Source of the DNA: Lysobacteraceae bacterium
Lineage (GTDB): Bacteria; Pseudomonadota; Gammaproteobacteria; Xanthomonadales; Xanthomonadaceae
Assembly (NCBI GenBank): GCA_026005075.1
Contig: BPKJ01000003.1
Span: 124,001 to 188,000, forward strand
Reading direction: 5' to 3'
DNA: 64,000 bases
Below the pieces are notes generated by a model. The model was not told where the DNA came from. It did not search any database and saw only the letters and a list, made by a program, of their open reading frames with translations. Shown here piece by piece: positions 30,483-38,315 of this stretch (position 1 is its first letter; each line of letters opens with the position of its first letter). Both the position numbers and the translations under genes were made by a program.

Positions 30483-32864
30483 ATGAACATCCCGACCCCA
30501 GACTCCCCTACGTTGCGCGAGCGCTGTCTGGTTGCACTTTTCACCGCGACGTTGGTGATGGCCGCGGGGGTGGTGCCGGGGTCGGCCCAGGCCGCGAGGA
30601 AGGGACCGAAAAACCCCGAGGACTTGCTCATCGTCGACTGCCTGCTTCCTGGGCAGGTGCGCAAGTTGGGATCGCAGGCGACCTTCATGTCGGCGCGGCG
30701 TCCGGTGCGGACGACGCAGGCGGACTGCGAGATCCGTGGTGGCGAGTACGTCGCCTATGACCGCGCCAACTACCAGACCGCGCTCCAGGTCTGGATGGCC
30801 GAGGCGCTGGCAGGCAATGCCGAGGCCCAGAACTATGTCGGCGAGATTTATCTCAAAGGGCTCGGCATCCCGCCGGACCATGGCATGGCGGCGCAGTGGT
30901 TCCAGAAGGCGGCCGCGCAGGGGCTGGCGCGTGCCAAGACCAACCTCGCCTACCTCTACGAGGAGGGACTGGGCGTTCCCAGGGACGAGCTCAAGGCGCT
31001 CAACCTCTACCGCGAGGCAGCCGGAGCCAGCGACGAACTGCTGTTTGCCTCGGTCGTCAAGGTCCAGCTGGAGGCCAAGGACACCGAGATCGCTTCCCTG
31101 CGGCAGACCGTCGAGGAGCAGCGACGCCAGACCGAGCAGTTGCGGGCGAGGATCCGCGAGCTGGAGTCCGAGCTGGATCGGCGGCGGCGTGCCGCGGCCT
31201 CGGCCGAGTCCGAGCTCAGGAAGCTCGAGCAGCAGCTGGCCGAGGCTAGGCGTTCGGTGGGCGGCGATTTTTCCGACCTCGATGCGCGCAAGCGCGAGCT
31301 CACGCGCCAGGGTGAGGAACTGCTGGCCTTGACGCGGGAGCTGGAGGCCGAGCGGGCCTCGCTGCAGCGGCGCAAGGAACAGCTCGCGCAGCAGGAGAAG
31401 GCCCTGCAGGCCCGCAGGGCGGAGGGCGCGAAGGATGCCTTTGCCACCGAGGTTCTGGAGGAGCAGACGCAGACCCTGGCGGCATCGATCGAGAAATCCG
31501 AACGTCGCAGCGCCGAGCTGGAGGCGCGTCTGGCCAGCCTGCAGCAGGCGCTCGAAGCGCAGAGGAAGGACTACGAGGCGCGGATCGCGGCACTTGAGGC
31601 CAAGGCCGCGCGGCGCAACCAGGAAGACTGGGAGCTCATGAAACTGCTCGAGAACCAGCTTGCCGCCCGTGAGGCAGAGCTGCGCGAGCAGCAGATGCAG
31701 ATCGTCGCCCTCGAGCAGAAGGTGGCCATGAACGGCGGTGTCCTGCTGGCCGCCGCGCCGACGCTGGAGATCATCGATCCGCCGCTGGTGCTCACCCGCG
31801 GGCGCGCGGCGGCCCAGCTGCGCGGTGGGCCGGGACGTCACGCGGTGGTAGGAAGGGTTTCCGCCCCGCAGGCGGTGCAGCAGGTCACGGTCAACGGCAC
31901 GCCGGTGATCCTCGGGGACAGCGGGCTGTTCCGCGCCAGCGTCGAGGTGGCGCCTCAGGGCGTGCCGGTGCGTGTCGACGCGGTCGGTCGGACCGGCGAG
32001 GTGGCCAGTGTCGAGTTCACCCTGCTGCCTGCCGCCGTCGCAGCCGGGCCGGCGGATGCGCGGGCCGGGCAGGGTGCGGGTGCGCTGCCGCCGGGCATCG
32101 AGCTTGGGCGCTTCCATGCGCTGGTGGTGGGCAACAACAGCTACCAGAGCCCGGCCTTCGGCACCCTGCGGAGTGCGGTGAACGACGCCACCGCGGTCGC
32201 CAACCTGTTGCGTGATCGTTACGGCTACCAGACCCGGCTGCTGCTCAATGCGAGCCGCTACGACATGCTGGCGGCGCTCAACGACCTGCGCCAGTCGCTC
32301 GGGCCCAAGGACAACCTGCTGATCTACTATGCCGGTCACGGTGAGCTCTCGGAGGACGGGAACACCGGGTACTGGATTCCGGTGGACGGCCAGCCGGGCC
32401 TGCCCAACACCTGGATCTCCAACCGCGCGGTGTCCGACATCCTCGATGCGATGCAGGCGCGGCATGTGCTCGTGGTGGCCGACTCGTGCTATTCCGGCGC
32501 GCTTGCCGACGCGGCCCTGCCCCTGTTTGCCGGCGCCGGCGAGCGCGACCAGTGGGAGCGCTGGGTCAAGACCATGGTGGAGGGGCGTTCGCGCATAGCC
32601 CTCACCTCCGGTGGCCTGCAGCCGGTGCCCGACTCGGGGACGGGCAAGCACTCCTATTTCGCGCGTGCCTTCCTGAACGTGCTGGAGGACAACAACCGGC
32701 TGCTCGAGGGTCAGGGTGTCTTCCGCTCGATCACCTCGACCCTGGCCTTGACCTCGCTCGACGCGCCGCTCGTGCAGTCGCCGGTCTATGCGCCGATCCA
32801 GTTCGCCGGGCACGTCACGGGTGACTTCTTCTTCCTGCCCAAGGGCACCGTCGCGGGGCCGTGA
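30483..32864 (+). CDS. Exported Sel1-repeat, coiled-coil, caspase-like (C14) protein
   Basis: 793 residues in four parts. A signal peptide ends GSAQA (cleavage near 38). Two Sel1/TPR-like repeats (about 111-181) contain GNAEAQNYVGEIYLKGLGIP and ARAKTNLAYLYEEGLGVP. A long charged coiled coil (about 190-440) leads to a beta-rich linker. The C-terminal caspase/metacaspase-like domain (about 540-785) has the catalytic dyad His619 in YYAGHGEL and Cys669 in VADSCYSG, with the N-terminal strand FHALVVGNNSY. Bacterial C14 enzymes generally cut after basic residues; the substrate here is unknown. Divergently transcribed from an Ig-repeat autotransporter, which suggests a functional link in the envelope. 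The ATG at 30483 is chosen for the signal peptide and GGAGG site. Confidence 0.88.
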   Translation: MNIPTPDSPTLRERCLVALFTATLVMAAGVVPGSAQAARKGPKNPEDLLIVDCLLPGQVRKLGSQATFMSARRPVRTTQADCEIRGGEYVAYDRANYQTALQVWMAEALAGNAEAQNYVGEIYLKGLGIPPDHGMAAQWFQKAAAQGLARAKTNLAYLYEEGLGVPRDELKALNLYREAAGASDELLFASVVKVQLEAKDTEIASLRQTVEEQRRQTEQLRARIRELESELDRRRRAAASAESELRKLEQQLAEARRSVGGDFSDLDARKRELTRQGEELLALTRELEAERASLQRRKEQLAQQEKALQARRAEGAKDAFATEVLEEQTQTLAASIEKSERRSAELEARLASLQQALEAQRKDYEARIAALEAKAARRNQEDWELMKLLENQLAAREAELREQQMQIVALEQKVAMNGGVLLAAAPTLEIIDPPLVLTRGRAAAQLRGGPGRHAVVGRVSAPQAVQQVTVNGTPVILGDSGLFRASVEVAPQGVPVRVDAVGRTGEVASVEFTLLPAAVAAGPADARAGQGAGALPPGIELGRFHALVVGNNSYQSPAFGTLRSAVNDATAVANLLRDRYGYQTRLLLNASRYDMLAALNDLRQSLGPKDNLLIYYAGHGELSEDGNTGYWIPVDGQPGLPNTWISNRAVSDILDAMQARHVLVVADSCYSGALADAALPLFAGAGERDQWERWVKTMVEGRSRIALTSGGLQPVPDSGTGKHSYFARAFLNVLEDNNRLLEGQGVFRSITSTLALTSLDAPLVQSPVYAPIQFAGHVTGDFFFLPKGTVAGP

Positions 32865-32966
32865 TGGCCGGATCGTCCTTGACCTCCGGGGCAAGCCGGC
32901 CGCCAGTGGGCGAGGCCGCATGCCCGGTCACCGTGTCCCATCCACCTGCCAGGGAGAACCAAGGCC

Positions 32967-33380
32967 ATGACTGAAGATCCCCCCCCGCCCCAGCCGGCAC
33001 CGCCGCCCGCACCGTCATCCGGACCGGACCCGGCCGGGACTCCTGGTGCCGATGAGCGCCAGTGGGCGCTGTTCGCGCATCTTTCGGCGCTGGCCGGATT
33101 CCTGATTCCGTTCGGCAACATCCTCGGCCCGCTGATCGTCTGGCAGATCAAGAAGAACGAGATGCCGTTCGTCGACGATCAGGGCAAGGAGGCATTGAAC
33201 TTCCAGATCACCGTGCTGATCGCGGTGGTGGTCTGCCTCGTGCTGTCCGTGCTGCTGATCGGCCTGCTGCTGCTGCCGGTCGTGGCGGTTGCAGACCTGG
33301 TCCTGACCATCGTCGCTGCGATCAAGGCCAACCAGGGGGAAACCTACCGCTACCCCTTCACCCTGCGCCTGATCAGCTAG
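32967..33380 (+). CDS. DUF4870 small membrane protein
   Basis: 137 residues: a Pro-rich cytoplasmic N terminus (about 30 residues), then the DUF4870 pattern ERQWALFAHLSALAGFLIPF, GPLIVWQIKKNEMPFVDDQGKEALNFQ and three hydrophobic spans, ending YRYPFTLRLIS. The family is widespread and of unknown function. It lies 102 bp after the caspase gene on the same strand and may be cotranscribed. Its TAG stop is the first triplet of the 158-bp repeat element that follows, so the insertion defines its C terminus. Confidence 0.88.
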   Translation: MTEDPPPPQPAPPPAPSSGPDPAGTPGADERQWALFAHLSALAGFLIPFGNILGPLIVWQIKKNEMPFVDDQGKEALNFQITVLIAVVVCLVLSVLLIGLLLLPVVAVADLVLTIVAAIKANQGETYRYPFTLRLIS

Positions 33381-33535
33381 GGAAGGTCTGAACAACGCCA
33401 TCCAGGCGTTGTCAGCCCACGCCGAGTCCGGTACAGGCCCGGACTCGGCTCACACGCATCCATCACTTGTGCGATGGATGCGTGGCCGGCCCTCCATGGC
33501 CGGCAGGAACCTCTGATTTGATCAGAGGTTCCCTA
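33378..33535. repeat. 158-bp five-hairpin repeat element, copy 1
   Basis: Ends are imperfect inverted repeats: TAGGGAAGGTCTGAACAA on the left, TAGGGAACCTCTGATCAA on the right (reverse strand), each flanked so that CTAG is formed. Inside are five consecutive hairpins: 33393-33411, 33421-33449, 33454-33483, 33485-33504 and 33506-33532 (the last with a 12-bp perfect stem). A second copy of identical length lies at 48609-48766. No coding capacity. It behaves like a MITE or REP/BIME-type element; it sits between two convergent genes and could act as a bidirectional terminator. Confidence 0.85.
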
Positions 33536-33584
33536 GCCGGCGCAGGCGGGGCTACGTGCCCGCCCGCCGTGCCGAACGCCTTGT

Positions 33585-34568
33585 TCAGTCCGGTTTGCCA
33601 CGGCGGGCGAGCTCGGCGCAGATTTCCGCAGCGGCGATCAGGCTTTCGGGCCGGGCGCGGCCGCTGCCGGCCAGTTCGAGGGCCGTGCCGTGGTCGACCG
33701 CCACGCGCGGAAACGGCAGGCCCAGGGTGAGGTTGACGCCCTCCTCGAAGCCCTGCGCCTTGAGCACCGGCAGGCCCTGGTCGTGGTACATGGCAAGGAC
33801 GGCGTCGATGCCCTGAAGCCGATGCGGCAGGAACGCCGTGTCGGCAGGAACCGGGCCTTCCAGATCGAGTCCACGCCCACGCAGCGTGGCAAGCACGGGC
33901 CGGATGGTCTCGATTTCCTCGTCGCCGAGCAGCCCATCCTCACCGGCGTGCGGGTTCAGGCCAAGGACGAGGATCCTCGGCGCCGCGATGCCAAACCACC
34001 GCTTGAGGTCGTGATGCAGGATCTCGAGCGTCCGCGTCAGCTGCGGACGGGTGATGGCGCTTGGGACACGGGCCAGCGGCAGGTGGGTGGTTGCGAGCGC
34101 CACGCGCAGTCTGCGCGTGGCCAGCATCATCACGACCTCGCAGCCGGTCCAGGCTGCCAGCAGTTCGGTGGTGCCGCGGTAGTCGATGCCGCCCCGGCAC
34201 ACCGTTGCCTTGTGCACCGGACCGGTGACCATGCCCTGCAGCCTGCCTTCAAGACAGGCGTTCGTGGCCTGATGGAGCGCATCGATGGTGGACGCGGCGT
34301 TGTCGGGGTCGGGCTGGCCGAAGCGGCTGGGTCGGGCTTGCCGCACCGGCTGCACGGGCAGCAGGCCCGGTGCCGAGGCCGCGTCCGCTGCGGCCATCCG
34401 CAGCGGCAGGCCAAGGGCTTCGGCGGCTGCGGCGAGCGTCGCGGGGTCGGCAAAGGCCACGAGGTCCGCGGCGTTCTCCCGCTGCGCCAGCCGTACGCAC
34501 AGCTCGGGTCCGATGCCGGCGGGCTCGCCGGGCACGAGGGCCAGCCGCGGGCGACGCGCCGTTGGCAT
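33585..34568 (-). CDS. pdxA: 4-hydroxythreonine-4-phosphate dehydrogenase
   Basis: NAD-dependent step of the DXP-dependent pyridoxal phosphate pathway. The 327-residue enzyme has the family blocks LVPGEPAGIGPELCVRLA, VTGPVHKATVC, TTELLAAWTG, ILVLGLNPHAGEDGLLGDEE with the metal ligand His, AMYHDQGLPVLKAQGF and FPRVAVDHGTALELAGSGRARPESL. It is 14 bp downstream of surA on the same strand. The usual next gene rsmA (ksgA) is absent; the 158-bp repeat lies beyond its stop. Confidence 0.95.
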   Translation of the reverse strand: MPTARRPRLALVPGEPAGIGPELCVRLAQRENAADLVAFADPATLAAAAEALGLPLRMAAADAASAPGLLPVQPVRQARPSRFGQPDPDNAASTIDALHQATNACLEGRLQGMVTGPVHKATVCRGGIDYRGTTELLAAWTGCEVVMMLATRRLRVALATTHLPLARVPSAITRPQLTRTLEILHHDLKRWFGIAAPRILVLGLNPHAGEDGLLGDEEIETIRPVLATLRGRGLDLEGPVPADTAFLPHRLQGIDAVLAMYHDQGLPVLKAQGFEEGVNLTLGLPFPRVAVDHGTALELAGSGRARPESLIAAAEICAELARRGKPD

Positions 34569-34582
34569 CGCGTGGACCCGGT

Positions 34583-35869
34583 TCAGCCGAGCCGCAGGTC
34601 GACGTAGGATTCCTCGCGCAGCTGACGCAGGAACCGCTGGTACTCCTCCTCGGCCTTGCGCTTGCCGATCATCTCCCGCGCACGGTTGCGCAGCACCTCT
34701 TCGGTGACGTCCTGCTCGCGGGTGCCGAGACGCTGGATGAGGTGCCAGCCCATGTCGCTCTCGAAGGGCTCCGACAGCTCGCCATCCTTCAGCCTGAGCA
34801 GGGTCTCGCCGACCCCGTTGCCCCAGGCGTAGAGCTGGAACCAGCCCATGTCGCCACCGTTGCTGGCGGTGAGGTCGTCGTCCGAGTGCTCGCGGGCGAG
34901 TTCGGCGAAATCCTCGCCGGCGAGGATGCGCGCGCGCAGTTCCTCGATGCGGCGCCTTGCCTCGCCGCTGTCGATCAGGTCGGTCTTGCGGACGAGGAGA
35001 TGCCTTGCGTGGTACTCGGTGACGGTCTGCTGGGCGTCCTCGCGCCGGTCCAGCAGCTTGAGCAGGACGAAGCCGTTCGGGCCGCGAATCGGTGCCGTGA
35101 TCGCGCCGACCTGCAGTCCCTGGACCGCGTTGGCGATGATCGGCGGCAGCTCGTCGAAACTGCGCCAGCCGAGGTCGCCGCCCTCGAGCGCATTGGGGGC
35201 GTCGGAATAGCGGATGGCCGCGGCGGAGAACTCCATCTCGCCGCGCATGAGGAGGTCGCGGATACCCTCGATCTTGGAGCGGGCCAGCTCGATCTGCTCG
35301 CTGCTGGCACCGTCCGGCAGCCCCACCAGGATCATGCCGACGTGGACCTGCCCGCGCTGCAGGCTGTTGCCGGCCAGCAGCAGGTCGATCTCGGTATCGC
35401 TGACCGTCACCCGGCTCTGGATCACGCTCTGCCTCAGCCGCTGCGCGATCATCTCGTCCCTGAGGGTGCGCCGGAATTCGTCGAAGCTCATGCCGTCCCG
35501 GGCGAGCTGGGCACGCATCTGCTCGATGCTCATGCGGTTCTGCTCGGCGATCCGGGCGATGGCCTGCTCGACCTCGCTGTCGCTGACCCGGATGCCTGCC
35601 GACTCGGCGCGCTGCAGCTGGAGTCGCAGGAGCACGAGACGCTCCAGAACCTGGCGCTCGAGGATCGACCGCGGCGGCAGCTGCCCGAGCCGGTCGGCGT
35701 ACTGGGCATAGATGGTGTTCAGGGCGAGATCCAGCTCCGAGCGGAGGATCACGTCCTCCTCGACGACGGCGACGATGTGGTCGAGCCGCTCGGTGTTCGC
35801 GGCACGCAGCGGGCTGACCGCGCCCAGGCAGGCGAGCGCGAAGGCGAGGAACAGGATCAATCGGGTCAT
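34583..35869 (-). CDS. surA: Periplasmic chaperone/peptidyl-prolyl isomerase SurA
   Basis: Escorts unfolded outer-membrane proteins, including LptD, to the BAM complex. 428 residues with a signal peptide (MTRLILFLAFALACLGAVSPLRAA), an N-terminal chaperone domain beginning RLDHIVAVVEEDVILRSELD, two parvulin domains (about 175-275 and 285-385; GGDLGWRSFDELPP and GGDMGWFQLYAWG) and the C-terminal helix. The start at 35869 is set by the signal peptide. It is 85 bp downstream of lptD and immediately upstream of pdxA, the conserved order. Confidence 0.95.
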   Translation of the reverse strand: MTRLILFLAFALACLGAVSPLRAANTERLDHIVAVVEEDVILRSELDLALNTIYAQYADRLGQLPPRSILERQVLERLVLLRLQLQRAESAGIRVSDSEVEQAIARIAEQNRMSIEQMRAQLARDGMSFDEFRRTLRDEMIAQRLRQSVIQSRVTVSDTEIDLLLAGNSLQRGQVHVGMILVGLPDGASSEQIELARSKIEGIRDLLMRGEMEFSAAAIRYSDAPNALEGGDLGWRSFDELPPIIANAVQGLQVGAITAPIRGPNGFVLLKLLDRREDAQQTVTEYHARHLLVRKTDLIDSGEARRRIEELRARILAGEDFAELAREHSDDDLTASNGGDMGWFQLYAWGNGVGETLLRLKDGELSEPFESDMGWHLIQRLGTREQDVTEEVLRNRAREMIGKRKAEEEYQRFLRQLREESYVDLRLG

Positions 35870-35954
35870 GGGCAGGTTACAGGCTCGGAAAGGGGGCGCC
35901 ACGGGCCGGGCACATGCAAGCACGAACCGGCTGGCTGCCGGCTGAGCGGGATGC

Positions 35955-38315
35955 TCATCGCGAGTAGCCGAGGATAGCACGCTGGAGGAATTCCTCCGTG
36001 TCGCGACCGAGGCTGGCAAGGCCCTTGAGCTCGATCTCGACATAGAGGGCGTTGTTCTTGTCGCCCTCGCGGTTGCGGACGTAGTGGCGGCCCAGCACCC
36101 GAACCGCGACGCAGCAGCCCTGCCACTCGAGTCCCGCCAGCGCCTCGAGGGTGCTGCGGTCGCGCAGCGAGTAGTTCCAGCGGCCGATCCAGCGCCACTG
36201 TTCCGCCACCGGCATGGCCAGCGAGCCATCGATCTGCTCGAGCTCGCCGCGACGGTAGCGGTAGCCGAGGTTGGCCACCCGGCCCTCCGTCCCCCGCCAC
36301 TGCAGTCGGGTTCCCTGGACCGTGGTGCGCCGAAGCTCCGGATCCCACTGCTGGCCCAGTCCGAGGCTCAGCGTGTCGCCGAGGCGAAGGTCGGCGGTGG
36401 CGACGTAGGCGGACTGGTCGGCCGGCGGTGGAGGCAGGTCCAGCCCCACCCGTGGCGGGTCGAGGTAGCGGATCTGGCCCAGACCCAGCGCCAGGCGTTC
36501 GCGCCCACTGGATGCCTCGAACCAGCGGCTGCTCAGGGCAAGGGTCACCTGGTTGGCGTCCGCCTGTCGGTCGGCGCCGGAGAAACGGTTGGTGCGGAAC
36601 AGCTGGTCCCAGCCGAAGGTCAGCTCCTGGGTGTCGAACAGCGGAAGATCGCCCTGATCCTCGTACGGCACACGCAGGTAGAACAGCCTGGGCTGCAGGG
36701 TCTGCAGCATCGGCTGGCCGAAGAGCCGGGTCGGGCGTTCGAAGTTGAGCGCCGCGTCGAGGCTGGTGATCGGCAGGGAGCGGGAGGGCGAACGGTCGGG
36801 CCAGAAGCGGGCAGGAGGGACGCTGCATCCGCCCGGTGGGCAGTCCGCCGGCCCGCGCAGCCAGTCCTCGCCGAGCCGGTAGGCGGTATGCCGGAAGGCA
36901 AGACGCGGACGCAGGTAGCCGGCGGCACGCTCGAAGCCGAGCTCGAACCACGGCTGCAGATCCTGTCGGGTGGCCGCACCGCGCTGGTAGCCGCTCGCTG
37001 CACCGGCGGCCTCGTGGTCGAAGCGGACCAGTTCGGCATCGATGCCGTAGCGCGCATGCAACCCGAGATCGCGGTCCAGACCGAAACGCAGGCGCGGCAC
37101 CTGGCGGTACGGTTCGGCCTGATCGCTGACCAGCGGGTCGGTGATCTGGAAGTCACGGGCCAGCAGCTGCGCATACCAGCCCGGTCCGCGCCCGACAAGG
37201 CCGGCGTTGCTCTCGAGCAGGCTGGTCGAGCGCGCCGTCAGCGAATCGCCGAAATCCTCGAAATACCGGTCGTCGGAGACGTGGTTGAGGTCGGCGAGGA
37301 CGCTCCATTCCGGGGCGAGGCGGCCGTGGTGCCGGAGGCGGAAGGACCCCCGGTCGCGGCCGGCGAGGTCGTCGTCGGGAAGCCAGCTCGCCTCGATGCG
37401 TCCGGAGTGCTGCGCGGTCAGGTAGCGGAACTCGGTGCCGAGCATGACCCCGCGCCGGCCGAGGACGCGCGGCGTGAGGGTGGCGTCCATGTTGGGCGCG
37501 AGGTTGAGGTAGAGCGGCACCCGCAGGTCGATGCCGGTCTCGTCGGCATAGCCGAGGCTGGGGAAGAGCAGGCCGGTGCGGCGCCGCTCGTCGACCGGGA
37601 ACGCGAGCCAGGGCACCCAGAGCACCGGGACCTTGCCGATCTCGAGGGTGGCGCCCCGGGCCACGCCGAGCCCCTCCTCGCGGTCGACCTCGAGCCGGTG
37701 GGCACGGATCCTCCAGCCTTGGGTGCCGGGGTCGCAGGTGGTGTAGTCGACGGCCGACAGGGTGGCCAGCGGCCCGTCCAGGCGGGCCTGCTCGGCGCTG
37801 CCATGCCCCCGCGCCTCGACCAGCCGGTAGTGGACCTGATCGAGGGTGCCGGTGCGCTGCCGGACGTTGCCTTCGGCGCGGACCGCCTCCACCGCGAGGC
37901 GCGGGTCCTGATAGCGCACCTCGCCCTGCGCCCGATAGGCACCGGTCGAATGGGTGTAATCGATGCGCTGCGCCGCGAGGCGACGTCCGGGCTGGTTCAG
38001 CTCGACCTCGCCTTCGAAGCGATAGACGTCGCGCCCGCTGACGTCGACGCGGCTGGACCTGAGCTCGATCGCCGGATCCGGATCCTCGGGCGGACGCAGG
38101 GGGGCCTGCCAGGAAAAGGCAGCTTCCGCCGCGCAGGCGCGCCAGGCGGAAGACCCCGCCGCGCCGGTCGCGGCGGCCTCCTGGCAGGGGCTGACGGCCA
38201 GCGCGATGCAGGCGGCGAGCAGCGTTGGGCTGGGTCGATGCACGGCCTTGGACGGGTTGGAAAGCGCCGAAGCTTGCCGCAACGGCGCGGTCCGGGCAAT
38301 CGCTCGCCGTGTCAC
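35955..38315 (-). CDS. lptD: LPS-assembly protein LptD
   Basis: Outer-membrane barrel that inserts lipopolysaccharide into the outer leaflet with LptE. 786 residues: signal peptide (ALAVSPCQEAAATGAA region), an OstA/beta-jellyroll domain (about 80-200; DVYRFEGEVELNQPGRRLAA, VRYQDPRLAVEAVRAEGNVR), then a large beta barrel. The adjacent Cys pair in EWQGCCVAVRVLGRHY near the C terminus, plus Cys in RACAAE and TTCDPG, fits the interdomain disulfides essential in E. coli LptD. It starts at GTG 38315, overlapping the upstream acyltransferase stop in GTGA. Confidence 0.94.
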   Translation of the reverse strand: MTRRAIARTAPLRQASALSNPSKAVHRPSPTLLAACIALAVSPCQEAAATGAAGSSAWRACAAEAAFSWQAPLRPPEDPDPAIELRSSRVDVSGRDVYRFEGEVELNQPGRRLAAQRIDYTHSTGAYRAQGEVRYQDPRLAVEAVRAEGNVRQRTGTLDQVHYRLVEARGHGSAEQARLDGPLATLSAVDYTTCDPGTQGWRIRAHRLEVDREEGLGVARGATLEIGKVPVLWVPWLAFPVDERRRTGLLFPSLGYADETGIDLRVPLYLNLAPNMDATLTPRVLGRRGVMLGTEFRYLTAQHSGRIEASWLPDDDLAGRDRGSFRLRHHGRLAPEWSVLADLNHVSDDRYFEDFGDSLTARSTSLLESNAGLVGRGPGWYAQLLARDFQITDPLVSDQAEPYRQVPRLRFGLDRDLGLHARYGIDAELVRFDHEAAGAASGYQRGAATRQDLQPWFELGFERAAGYLRPRLAFRHTAYRLGEDWLRGPADCPPGGCSVPPARFWPDRSPSRSLPITSLDAALNFERPTRLFGQPMLQTLQPRLFYLRVPYEDQGDLPLFDTQELTFGWDQLFRTNRFSGADRQADANQVTLALSSRWFEASSGRERLALGLGQIRYLDPPRVGLDLPPPPADQSAYVATADLRLGDTLSLGLGQQWDPELRRTTVQGTRLQWRGTEGRVANLGYRYRRGELEQIDGSLAMPVAEQWRWIGRWNYSLRDRSTLEALAGLEWQGCCVAVRVLGRHYVRNREGDKNNALYVEIELKGLASLGRDTEEFLQRAILGYSR

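Noticed and set aside
30402..32921. Upstream extension of the autotransporter frame to 1,935 codons
   Set aside because: The extra 840 codons are antisense to the caspase-like gene. The signal peptide and ribosome site place the true start at 30401.
33378..33535. Possibility that the five-hairpin element is a CRISPR array
   Set aside because: The stems differ from one another, there are no regularly spaced identical repeats or spacers, and no cas genes are nearby.
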